From JBDIAR01 sp039812545 (GTDB lineage Bacteria; Actinomycetota; Actinomycetes; Actinomycetales; Dermatophilaceae), in NCBI GenBank assembly GCA_039812545.1, contig JBDIAR010000075.1:1-16010 (forward strand): a stretch of DNA of 16,010 nucleotides, given 5' to 3'. The notes below the pieces were generated by a model that was not told where the DNA came from, searched no databases, and saw only the letters and a list, made by a program, of their open reading frames with translations. Made by a program: the position numbers and the translations under genes. Positions 1 to 7,076 of the stretch are shown piece by piece; position 1 is the stretch's first letter, and every line of letters starts with the position of its first letter.

Positions 1-328
1 TGCCGTCACCGGGTCCGGGCATCCCGTGGCCGCCCGGCCGGACCGTCTCGACCCGAGCGGTCGAGCCGACGCACCGTGGAACTGGGCACCGGCATACAAT
101 CCGCTCCACGCAATCCACGGCAAACAGCTGATACCGAAGTCACACATTGCAAAGCCGGCCCTGACCTTGACGTCGCGACACCCTGCAGCACCGCCGACAC
201 GCCCCACCCGCCATCGAACGCACCGCCCGCCCGACTGCCGCCTCCCGCCTTGTAGGGCCCTGCAGTCCTTGGCACCATCGTGCTGAACCGTCCCGTTCCC
301 AGTCACGACCCGTCACGAAGAGGTGGCC
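1..328. other. Gene-free leader upstream of aacS
   Basis: No convincing gene is seen on either strand: the open frames here have no family-like protein and no ribosome binding site. The stretch has a perfect 7-bp hairpin at 47-65 (arms CTCGACC and GGTCGAG, 5-base loop) that could end transcription of a gene to the left, although no T-run follows. Bases 91-155 are clearly less GC-rich than the rest, as promoter regions tend to be, and include one GGCATAC heptamer (91-97) and the hexamer TACAAT (95-100). Nothing else is recognised. Confidence 0.6.
95..100 (+). promoter_or_regulatory. Possible -10 element (TACAAT) for aacS
   Basis: TACAAT is a good match to the TAnnnT -10 consensus of the main actinobacterial sigma factor, in the least GC-rich part of the leader. 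No -35 is obvious at 16-19 bases. If used, it would give a 5' leader of about 220 bases. It overlaps a copy of the repeated GGCATAC heptamer, so the match may be incidental. Confidence 0.3.
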
Positions 329-2302
329 ATGTCAACGTCCTATGAGACCGTGCCGTTCTGGACCCCCGGACCCGAGGCCGCCGACAGCCGGGTCGAGCAT
401 TACCGGCAGTGGGTGCAGGAGCGTACCGGCAAGGATCTGCCCGACTACCCGGCGCTGCTGGCCTGGTCGATCGAGGACCTCGACGGTTTCTGGTCCTCGA
501 TCTGGGACTACTTCGAGGTCGTGTCAGCGACCCCGGCCACCGCGGTCCTCGCCGACGCCACGATGCCCGGCGCGAAATGGTTCCCCGGCGCGACGCTCAA
601 CTACGTGGACCAGATCTTCAAGTTCCCCGACCAGGACGCCGTCGTGATCTACGACCGCGCCGAACCCGACGGCCCGGCCCCGCGCGACATCACCCGCGGC
701 GAACTGCGCCGCCAGGTCGCCGCCCTGGCGAAGACTCTGCGGGACAACGGCGTCGGCCAGGGCGACTGCGTCGCCGGCTACCTGCCGAACATCACCGAGG
801 CCATCGTCGGCTTCCTCGCCACCGCCTCCCTCGGCGCGGTCTGGTCGGCCTGCGGCCCGGATTACGCCGGTTCGGCGGCCGTGGACCGGCTCGGCCAGCT
901 CGACCCGGTCGTTCTCATCGCCGCCGACGGCTACCGCTACGCCAACAAGAACCACGACCGCCGCGAAGCCATCGCCACGCTGCGCCAGGACATGCCGAGC
1001 GTGCGGGCGACCATCGTCGTCCCCCGCCTCGGCCTGCCGCTCGACGACCTGCCCGGCGCCATCTCGTGGACCGATGCCATCGCCAACGACGCCGAACTCG
1101 ACGTCGTCCCCGTCCCGTTCGACCACCCGCTGTGGGTGCTCTTCTCCTCCGGCACGACCGGCAAGCCCAAGGGCATCGTGCACGGCCACGGCGGCGTCGT
1201 CCTCGAACACCTCAAGCAGACCGCGTTCCACTGCGACCTCGGCCCAGGCTCGGTCTACCTCTGGTACACCTCCACCTCCTGGATGATGTGGAACTTCCAG
1301 GTCGCCGGCCTGCTCGTCGACTCCCCGATCGTCACCTACGACGGCAGCCCCGGCCACCCGACCCCCGACGCCCTGTGGAAGCTCGCCGCGGACCTCAAGG
1401 TCGAACTTCTCGGCACCAGCCCGGCATACCTGTTGGCCTGCGAACGCAACGGGCTCACCCCCGCCAAGACCCACGACCTGTCGGCCCTGAAGGTCATCGG
1501 CGCCACCGGTTCGGTGCTGCCGCCGTCGTCGTACTACTGGGTGCGCGAACAGTTCGGCGACCGGATGGCGGTGGGTGCGATCAGCGGCGGCACCGATGTC
1601 GTCAGCGCCTTCGTCGGGTTCGTCCCGACCATGCCGGTGTATGCCGGTCAGCTCGCCGTCTGCGGGCTCGGCACGGCGCTGGACGCGTGGGACATGTTCG
1701 GCGACCCGGTGCGCGGTGAGGTGGGCGAACTCGTCATCACCAAACCGATGCCCTCGATGCCGGTGTTCTTCTGGAAGGACGAGGACGGCAGCCGCTACAA
1801 GGACGCCTACTTCGAGATGTTCCCGGGCATCTGGCGGCACGGCGACTGGATCACGATCACCGAGATGGGCTCGATCGTCATCCACGGCCGCTCGGACTCC
1901 ACCCTGAACCGCAACGGCATCCGGATGGGCAGCGCCGACATCTACCAGGCCATCGAGACCATCCCGGAGGTCGAGGAGGCCCTCGTCATCGGCGTCGAAC
2001 GTCCCGACGGGTCGTACTGGATGCCGCTGTTCGTCGCGCTCGCGCCCGGTCATGACCTCGACGACGACCTGGTCGCCAAGATCAAGACCGCCATCCGCGA
2101 CAAGGCGTCCCCGCGGCACGTCCCGGACGACGTCCTGCCGGTGCCCGCCATCCCGCACACCCGCACCGGCAAGAAGCTCGAGGTGCCGATCAAGAAGCTC
2201 CTCCAGGGCGGCGACAAGTCCACGGTCGTCGACCCCAAGGCGGTCGACAACCCCGAGCTCATCGACGTCTTCGCGGGGTATGCCCAGCGCTGGGCCCGCT
2301 GA
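329..2302 (+). CDS. aacS: Acetoacetate-CoA ligase (acetoacetyl-CoA synthetase)
   Basis: This enzyme activates acetoacetate with ATP and CoA to acetoacetyl-CoA via an acyl-adenylate, feeding ketone bodies or polyester monomers into central metabolism in the cytosol. The protein has 657 residues, close to the usual length. An acetyl-CoA-synthetase-type N-terminal domain (residues about 40-100) is followed by the AMP-binding core. The P-loop-like motif SSGTTGKPKG lies near residues 272-281. The C-terminal subdomain has GRSDSTLNRNGIRMG and ends with HTRTGKKLEVP. By alignment with Acs and AacS, Lys615 (first K of GKK) is the conserved catalytic lysine that acyltransferases modify in this family. 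I chose ATG 329 because GAAGAGG sits 5 bases upstream; GTG 323 is in frame but less likely. The general AMP-forming ligase family is certain. The acetoacetate specificity is from overall resemblance. Confidence 0.92.
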   Translation: MSTSYETVPFWTPGPEAADSRVEHYRQWVQERTGKDLPDYPALLAWSIEDLDGFWSSIWDYFEVVSATPATAVLADATMPGAKWFPGATLNYVDQIFKFPDQDAVVIYDRAEPDGPAPRDITRGELRRQVAALAKTLRDNGVGQGDCVAGYLPNITEAIVGFLATASLGAVWSACGPDYAGSAAVDRLGQLDPVVLIAADGYRYANKNHDRREAIATLRQDMPSVRATIVVPRLGLPLDDLPGAISWTDAIANDAELDVVPVPFDHPLWVLFSSGTTGKPKGIVHGHGGVVLEHLKQTAFHCDLGPGSVYLWYTSTSWMMWNFQVAGLLVDSPIVTYDGSPGHPTPDALWKLAADLKVELLGTSPAYLLACERNGLTPAKTHDLSALKVIGATGSVLPPSSYYWVREQFGDRMAVGAISGGTDVVSAFVGFVPTMPVYAGQLAVCGLGTALDAWDMFGDPVRGEVGELVITKPMPSMPVFFWKDEDGSRYKDAYFEMFPGIWRHGDWITITEMGSIVIHGRSDSTLNRNGIRMGSADIYQAIETIPEVEEALVIGVERPDGSYWMPLFVALAPGHDLDDDLVAKIKTAIRDKASPRHVPDDVLPVPAIPHTRTGKKLEVPIKKLLQGGDKSTVVDPKAVDNPELIDVFAGYAQRWAR

Positions 2303-2320
2303 GGACGGCCGCGCCGCCGA

Positions 2321-2348
2321 CGCCGCCCGCGCCGGGCGCGCAGCGGCG
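2321..2348 (+). terminator. GC-rich hairpin between aacS and mtr
   Basis: Nested inverted repeats CGCCGC...GCGGCG (2321-2326, 2343-2348) and GCGC-CGG-GCGC (2329-2339) lie 18 bases after the aacS stop. No T-run follows, so this is only a possible terminator or a structure that uncouples the two genes. Confidence 0.3.
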
Positions 2349-2363
2349 TGACACGATGAGGCC

Positions 2364-3842
2364 GTGACCCACCACGACCTCGTCATCGTCGGAACCGGTT
2401 CGGGCAACACGATCCCCGGACCCGGTTTCGAGGACTGGAGCATCGGCATCGTCGAGGCCGGTCTGTTCGGCGGCACCTGCCTCAACGTCGGCTGCATCCC
2501 CACCAAGTCCTTCGTGTACCCGGCCGACGTGATCGCCCAGGCCGTACGGGCCGAGGCGCTCGGCGTCCGGTTCGGCGCGCCGGTCGTGGACTGGGTAGCC
2601 ATCCGCGACCGGATCTTCGCCCGGCTCGACGCGATCGAGGCGGCGGGGCGCGCCTACCGCGAGGGCCCGGAGAACCCCAACGTCAGCGTGTATGCCGGTC
2701 GCGGCCGGTTCGTCGGCCCCAAGACGATGACGGTCACCTACCCGGCCGGTGGGGATTCCGATTCGATGGAGCCGGACACCATCACGGCCGACCGGTGGGT
2801 GCTGGCCGCCGGCGGGCACGCCGTGGTCCCACCGGTCCCCGGTTTGCGGCTCGGCCCGCGGGTGCACACCTCCGACACGATCATGCGGATCGAGGAGCTG
2901 CCCGAAAGCCTGCTCATCCTCGGCGGCGGGTACATCGCCTGCGAATTCGCCCACGTCTTCTCCGCGTTCGGCACCGAAGTGACCCAGGTGACCCACGGCG
3001 ACCGACTGCTGCGCCGACACGACCGGGACGTGCGGGCCGCGGTGGCCACGGCCGCGGCCGCGCGTCGGGAGCTGCACTTCGACATCGAGATCGACGAGGT
3101 CACCGCCGACGACTCCGGCGTCGACCTACGCGGTCGCACCGGCGACGGGCTCCCCTGGTCGGCGCGAGCGGCATACCTGCTCGTCGCGGTGGGTCGGGCC
3201 GCCAACTCCGCGGAGCTGAACGTGGCGGCCACCGGTGTCGACGTCACGCCGGACGGGCGGGTCGCCGTCGACGAATACCAACGCACCACCGTCCCCGGCA
3301 TCTGGGCGCTCGGGGACCTGTCCAGCCGGTACGCCCTCAAGCATGTGGCCAACCACGAGGCCCGGGTGGTGGCGCACAACCTGGCGCACCCCGACGACCC
3401 GATCGCCTCCGATCACCGGTACGTCCCGTCCGCGGTGTTCACCGACCCGCAAGTCGCCTGTTGCGGGGCGACCGAGGACGACCTGATCGAGGCCGGGACC
3501 CCGTATGCCGTGGGTCGGCGGGACTACGGCGGCACGGCGTACGGGTGGGCCCGGGAGGACACCGAGGGCTTCGTCAAGGTGCTGGCCGACCCGGTCACCG
3601 GGCTGCTCCTCGGGGCCCACGTCGTCGGTCCGGAGGCGGCGACCGTCATCCAGCCGCTGGTGCAGGCGATGAGTTTCGGACAGCGGGCCCACGATGTCGC
3701 CCGCGGCCAGTACTGGATCCACCCGGCGATGGCCGAGGTCGTGGAGAACGCGCTGCTCGCCCTGCCCGAACCGACGGACGGCTCGACCCCGACGACCGGC
3801 GCGGCGGCGCAGTCCGGCGAGGCGGCGGCGGCCGGCACGTAA
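2364..3842 (+). CDS. mtr: Mycothione reductase (NADPH, FAD)
   Basis: This cytosolic flavoprotein reduces mycothiol disulfide back to mycothiol with NADPH, maintaining the main thiol buffer of actinobacteria. The 492-residue protein belongs to the class I pyridine nucleotide-disulfide oxidoreductases. It has an N-terminal FAD motif GTGSGN (10-15), the redox-active cysteine pair in GGTCLNVGCIPTK (Cys39, Cys44), an NADPH-binding GGGYIA near 187-192, a second FAD segment ALGDLS, and the dimerisation-domain His453/Glu458 pair in IHPAMAEVVE. The GTGSGN start and the spacing to the CxxxxC favour mycothione reductase over lipoamide or mercuric reductases. The last 25 or so residues are an Ala/Gly/Thr-rich tail with no known role. 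GTG 2364 is the only start that keeps the FAD motif near the N terminus. The ribosome site is weak, and CACGAT six bases upstream could be the -10 of a leaderless mRNA. Confidence 0.93.
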   Translation: MTHHDLVIVGTGSGNTIPGPGFEDWSIGIVEAGLFGGTCLNVGCIPTKSFVYPADVIAQAVRAEALGVRFGAPVVDWVAIRDRIFARLDAIEAAGRAYREGPENPNVSVYAGRGRFVGPKTMTVTYPAGGDSDSMEPDTITADRWVLAAGGHAVVPPVPGLRLGPRVHTSDTIMRIEELPESLLILGGGYIACEFAHVFSAFGTEVTQVTHGDRLLRRHDRDVRAAVATAAAARRELHFDIEIDEVTADDSGVDLRGRTGDGLPWSARAAYLLVAVGRAANSAELNVAATGVDVTPDGRVAVDEYQRTTVPGIWALGDLSSRYALKHVANHEARVVAHNLAHPDDPIASDHRYVPSAVFTDPQVACCGATEDDLIEAGTPYAVGRRDYGGTAYGWAREDTEGFVKVLADPVTGLLLGAHVVGPEAATVIQPLVQAMSFGQRAHDVARGQYWIHPAMAEVVENALLALPEPTDGSTPTTGAAAQSGEAAAAGT

Positions 3843-3847
3843 CGGCA

Positions 3848-3853
3848 TACACT
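3848..3853 (+). promoter_or_regulatory. Possible -10 element (TACACT) for the ECF operon
   Basis: TACACT fits TAnnnT and lies 19 bases before the sigma gene ATG. It would leave a short leader that still carries the AAGAAGGG ribosome site. It overlaps a GGCATAC heptamer (3844-3850). No clear -35 is seen, and read-through from mtr is equally possible. Confidence 0.3.
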
Positions 3854-3872
3854 CCTGCGGCAAAGAAGGGGC

Positions 3873-4460
3873 ATGAAACCACCCACCTCCGCACCGATCG
3901 GCCGGGATCCGGACGCGTTCGAGGCGTTCTACCGCGAGCACGTCGAAGCGGTGCAGCGCTTCGTGACGCGCCGGGTCGGCGACCCGCACGAGGCCGCGGA
4001 CCTGACCGCCGACGTCTTCGTCGCCGTCATCGAGGCGGCCGACGACTACCGGCCGGACCGCGGCCCGGCGATCGCCTGGGTCTACGGGATCGCCCGTAAT
4101 GTCGTGGCGATGCACCTGCGCCGTCGCGGCCGGGAACTGCGGGCCGTCGGACGACTCGGTGGCCGACGCGTCCTGGAAGCCGACGCCCTCGAACGGGCGA
4201 CTGAACGCCTGGACGCCGCCCGCGAGGCCCGAGCACTGTATGCCCGTCTCGACGGGCTGTCCGAGGCCGAACGCGGCGTGTTCGAACTCGTCGCCGTCGA
4301 CGGCTTGAGCCTCGCCGACGCCGCCGCAGCGCTGGGGGTGCAGCCGGTCACCGCGCGGGTCCGGCTTCACCGGGCCCGGCAGGCGATGCGCCAGCGCATC
4401 GGGGAGTCCGCCTCCCCCGCCCTGTCCTCCCTCACCGTGCCTCAGGAGGCATCGTCATGA
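3873..4460 (+). CDS. ECF-type RNA polymerase sigma factor
   Basis: This sigma-70-family protein of 195 residues directs RNA polymerase to a specialised promoter set. Region 2 spans about 14-84 (core binding and -10 recognition; FYREHVEAVQRFVTRR, then AADLTADVFVAV and WVYGIARNVVAMHLRR). Region 4 spans about 124-174 with a helix-turn-helix (LSLADAAAALGVQPVTARVRLHRARQ, shown here only as landmarks LSLADAAAALG and ARVRLHRAR). Regions 1 and 3 are absent, as expected for an ECF factor. ATG 3873 has AAGAAGGG just upstream. The stop overlaps the next gene's start as ATGA, so the two proteins should be made together. The regulon is unknown. Lying 30 bases after mtr hints at thiol or redox stress, but that is inference. 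Confidence 0.9.
   Translation: MKPPTSAPIGRDPDAFEAFYREHVEAVQRFVTRRVGDPHEAADLTADVFVAVIEAADDYRPDRGPAIAWVYGIARNVVAMHLRRRGRELRAVGRLGGRRVLEADALERATERLDAAREARALYARLDGLSEAERGVFELVAVDGLSLADAAAALGVQPVTARVRLHRARQAMRQRIGESASPALSSLTVPQEASS
4444..4449 (+). promoter_or_regulatory. Ribosome binding site AGGAGG for the ECF partner gene
   Basis: A perfect AGGAGG lies inside the last codons of the sigma gene, 7 bases before ATG 4457. This settles the start of the partner protein and indicates translational coupling. Confidence 0.8.
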
Positions 4461-5188
4461 ATACCACCGACACCCCCCAGCGTCCGCTGGACTCCTTCGA
4501 ATCCGCTCTGCTGACCGACCTGCGCGCCGTGGTCGCCACCCGTGCACCCGCCGACCCGGCCACCGCCGCGCCCACGACCCCGGGCACCGCGCCCACGACC
4601 TCGGGTGGCCGGCGGCGTCCCGTCCTGCGGTGGGCCGCCGTGGCGGCCGCGGCCGCCGTCCTCGCCACCGCCCTCCAACTGGCCCCCGGCCGCGGCACCA
4701 GCCCGGCCTATGCGGTCACCGGCGAACCCGACGGCGACGTGGTCGTCACCGTCACCCGACTGGAGGACGGCTCCGGGCTGCAGGAGGCCCTGCGGGCCAA
4801 AGGGATCAACGCCCGGGTCGACTACGTCCCCGACGCGAAGATGTGCGACCCGACCCGGCTGACCCCGGCGACGCTGACCTCCGAGCGCGGGCTGATGTCG
4901 GTGGCCATGACTCCCCAGGGGACGACCTTCACCATCCCGCGCGGCCTGCTCACCACCACCCAGACGCTGGTCCTGGAAGCGATGGTGACGGCCGACCCGA
5001 GCAACACGGTCGGACTGCGGGCCACGATCGCGCAGGGTCCGGTGGGCGCGTGCCGGCTGGTGGCCGCCGATGACCCGGGCCCGGACGCTCCCGGTGCGCG
5101 CACCCTCACGGGCGACGGGCAGGGACCCGGCGGGCAGGGGTCGGGCAGCGCCAGCAGCTCGGGCAGCGGTTCGCCCGCCCGCCGGTAG
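4457..5188 (+). CDS. Single-pass membrane protein paired with the ECF sigma factor
   Basis: The 243-residue protein has a cytoplasmic N-terminal part (1-55, Pro/Thr/Ala-rich at 30-50), RRR just before one hydrophobic helix (about 57-76), and an extracytoplasmic domain beginning TSPAYAVTGEPDGDVVVTVTR. I recall proteins with this PAYAVT...DGxVxVTV start as common, uncharacterised partners of actinobacterial ECF factors. The outer domain has exactly two cysteines, Cys130 and Cys199, which could form a disulfide. The tail after about residue 205 is Gly/Ser/Pro-rich. There is no HxxxCxxC zinc anti-sigma motif, so a role as membrane anti-sigma factor or sensor is inferred from the coupled gene order and topology only. 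Confidence 0.75.
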   Translation: MNTTDTPQRPLDSFESALLTDLRAVVATRAPADPATAAPTTPGTAPTTSGGRRRPVLRWAAVAAAAAVLATALQLAPGRGTSPAYAVTGEPDGDVVVTVTRLEDGSGLQEALRAKGINARVDYVPDAKMCDPTRLTPATLTSERGLMSVAMTPQGTTFTIPRGLLTTTQTLVLEAMVTADPSNTVGLRATIAQGPVGACRLVAADDPGPDAPGARTLTGDGQGPGGQGSGSASSSGSGSPARR

Positions 5189-5193
5189 CACCC

Positions 5194-5221
5194 CCGGCAT
5201 ACCGGCATACCGGCATACCGG
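5194..5221. repeat. Triple tandem repeat of GGCATACC
   Basis: Three perfect 8-bp units GGCATACC run from 5196 to 5219 and are framed by CCGG at each boundary, giving CCGG-CATA-CCGG repeated. Each unit holds one copy of the heptamer that is scattered through the window. CCGG is self-complementary, so each pair of CCGG steps can form a hairpin with a CATA (or TATG) loop. The array lies between two convergent stop codons (5188 and 5244), where a terminator would be expected. No other terminator is visible there. Confidence 0.9.
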
Positions 5222-5243
5222 AAAGCCCTCGGTCGTTCGTCCC

Positions 5244-6545
5244 TCAGTCCTCGCGGGGGGCGACGACCGGGGGCTGGGGCACATCGGGTTCGCTCGGCTC
5301 CGGTTCGGCCACCGCGGGCACGACGAGCGGCAGCACGATCGGCGCCCGGCGCAGCTCCCGCCCCACATTGCTGACCACCGCGACGAACGGCACCGCGACG
5401 AAGGCGCCGAAGATCCCGCCCACCATGCTGCCGGCGGTGACGCCGATGAGGATGGCCAGCGGGTGGATCGACACCGCCCGGCCCAGGATGAACGGGTTGA
5501 GCAGATTGCCCTCCAACTGCACCGTGAGGAAGAGGGCGATGAGGATGACCAGGGCGACGATCCCGCCCTTGGTCACCAGCGCGACGAGGCAGACCACGAC
5601 GCCGGCGACGATCATCCCGATCAGCGGGATGAGCGAGCCGAGGAAGAGCAGCACACCCAGCGGCATGACCAACGGCATACCGGCGATCATCATGATGATC
5701 ACCATGGTGGCCGCGTTGATCACGGCGAGGATGACCGTGCTGCGCATGTATGCCACCAGCGTCTGCCAGGCGATGGTGAGGGATTCGTAGATGCGCTTCT
5801 CGGCCGAGGTCGGGAAGATGCCGACCATCCACCGGCGGATCGCCCCGTTGTCGAAGAGCATGAAGAGCAGGGCGAAGAGGGTGAAGGCCATCCCGGACGC
5901 GATCCCGAGCGCGCTGTTGGCGGCCTGCAGCGCCCCGCCGACGATGGCACCCTTGTTGGCCGACAGCTGGGCCGTGAGGTCGGTGGAGAACTGGTCGACC
6001 TGGGCCTGGGACAGGTGCAGCGGTCCGGTGATCAGCCACTGCTGAATGGTCTGGATGCCTTGAACGACTTGGGAGTTCAGGTCCTCCCAGCTCTGCGTGG
6101 TCTGCATGACGACGAACCACAGCCCCACGCCGATGAGGCCGACGCCGCCGATGAAGATGCCCAGGGCCGCCAGCGGGCGCGGCACCCCGCGATCGACCAA
6201 CCAGCCCACCATCGGACCGAGCAGCGCGTTGATCATCATCGCCACGATGAGGGTGATCGTCACCAGCGAAATGGCGTTCAGCAGGTTGAGCAGGACGTAG
6301 ATCGCCGCCACGATCAGCAGGAAGCGCAGCGACCAAGCCCCGGCCACCTGGGCGGACCACGGGACGGTGTCCTCGGCCCGCAGTCGGATGCCGGTGCTGC
6401 TCAGTTGGTTGGAGTCCAGTCCGCCGGACTCGCCGGACTCCCCGAACTCGCCGAACTCGTCGCCGACCGAGCCCACCGCACCGGCTCGGGCCTCGCGTGC
6501 TTCCAGGGCGCGCCGACGCGTGGCCATCAGGTCCGTGAGCTTCAC
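5244..6545 (-). CDS. AI-2E family transporter (PerM/DUF20 type)
   Basis: This is a polytopic inner-membrane protein of 433 residues. Family members are described as AI-2 exporters, Na+/H+ antiporters or of unknown role, so the substrate cannot be given. The N-terminal 60 residues are charged and soluble, with a short acidic repeat (GDEFGEFGESGESGG, residues 28-42) encoded by 9-bp near-repeats. Two or three helices follow (about 70-110 and 126-147). A soluble linker (about 148-225) and a C-terminal block of helices come next, with the family landmarks GSLIPLIG and EGNLLNPFILGR...IHPLAILIG. GTG 6545 is supported by a TACGGT -10 seven bases upstream (leaderless). ATG 6527 is an in-frame alternative without a better ribosome site. 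It is a single gene, convergent with the ECF unit and 78 bases downstream of rpiB. Confidence 0.85.
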   Translation of the reverse strand: MKLTDLMATRRRALEAREARAGAVGSVGDEFGEFGESGESGGLDSNQLSSTGIRLRAEDTVPWSAQVAGAWSLRFLLIVAAIYVLLNLLNAISLVTITLIVAMMINALLGPMVGWLVDRGVPRPLAALGIFIGGVGLIGVGLWFVVMQTTQSWEDLNSQVVQGIQTIQQWLITGPLHLSQAQVDQFSTDLTAQLSANKGAIVGGALQAANSALGIASGMAFTLFALLFMLFDNGAIRRWMVGIFPTSAEKRIYESLTIAWQTLVAYMRSTVILAVINAATMVIIMMIAGMPLVMPLGVLLFLGSLIPLIGMIVAGVVVCLVALVTKGGIVALVILIALFLTVQLEGNLLNPFILGRAVSIHPLAILIGVTAGSMVGGIFGAFVAVPFVAVVSNVGRELRRAPIVLPLVVPAVAEPEPSEPDVPQPPVVAPRED

Positions 6546-6552
6546 GGAACCG

Positions 6553-6558
6553 ACCGTA
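6553..6558 (-). promoter_or_regulatory. -10 element (TACGGT) of a probable leaderless promoter
   Basis: On the minus strand TACGGT ends 7 bases before GTG 6545, the spacing at which transcription would begin on the start codon. No Shine-Dalgarno is present. No clear -35 is visible. Confidence 0.45.
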
Positions 6559-6623
6559 ACACCGGGGCGGGTCGGCGGCTCGGCGGAGACCGCGCCCCAC
6601 GCGGGTCGTTATGCCGCGAGCCC

Positions 6624-7076
6624 CTACTCGACCGGGTGGCCGTCGTCGAGGGAGGTCAGTTCGGACACCCGGCGGGTATGCCGTTCCCCGGCGAAGGGGG
6701 TCGCCAGGAACTCGTCCACGATCATCTTCGCGACGTCGACCCCGACCACGCGGGCCCCGAAGGCGATCACATTGGCGTTGTTGTGCTTGCGGGCCATCCG
6801 CGCGGAGTAGGGCTCGCTGCACGCCCCGCAGCGCACGCCCCGCACCTTGTTGGCGGCGATCGAGATGCCGATGCCCGAACCGCAGATCGCGATGCCGAGG
6901 TCGGCGTCCCCGTCGACGACGGCCCGCCCGACTCGGGCGCCGTAGATCGGGTAGTCGGTGCTGTCGGTGGAGTTGGTGCCGACGTCGAGCACCTCGTGGC
7001 CGAGTTCGACCAGGTACGGCACGATCTCGACCTTGAGCGGGTACCCCGCGTGGTCGCTGCCGATCGCTACCTTCAT
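6624..7076 (-). CDS. rpiB: Ribose-5-phosphate isomerase B
   Basis: RpiB/LacAB-family isomerase interconverting ribose-5-phosphate and ribulose-5-phosphate in the pentose phosphate pathway; some relatives act on other sugar phosphates. At 150 residues it has family length. Visible landmarks are the N-terminal SDHAG (7-11, phosphate and substrate contacts), DVGT near 31-34, and CGSGIGISIAANK (65-77) where Cys65 takes the place of the E. coli RpiB catalytic cysteine. RARK-type substrate residues follow in YSARMARKHNNANVIAFGAR. Mycobacterial RpiB uses a glutamate base and lacks this cysteine, so this protein is of the E. coli kind. A strong GGAGGA lies 7 bases before the ATG. The start overlaps the ligase stop as ATGA, so the two are translationally coupled. 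Confidence 0.93.
   Translation of the reverse strand: MKVAIGSDHAGYPLKVEIVPYLVELGHEVLDVGTNSTDSTDYPIYGARVGRAVVDGDADLGIAICGSGIGISIAANKVRGVRCGACSEPYSARMARKHNNANVIAFGARVVGVDVAKMIVDEFLATPFAGERHTRRVSELTSLDDGHPVE

Noticed and set aside
167..172. TTGACG as -35 of aacS
   Set aside because: No TAnnnT occurs 16-19 bases downstream; the following bases are plain GC-rich sequence.
524..2602. Long minus-strand open frame opposite aacS
   Set aside because: It mirrors the third-position bias of aacS in a high-GC genome, shows low-complexity Asp/Gly/Val/Arg composition, has no recognisable domain, and crosses the mtr start.
6421..6465. 9-bp near-repeats as a possible CRISPR or regulatory repeat
   Set aside because: They are in-frame codons for the acidic Gly-Glu-Ser/Phe linker of the AI-2E protein, have no spacers and are imperfect.
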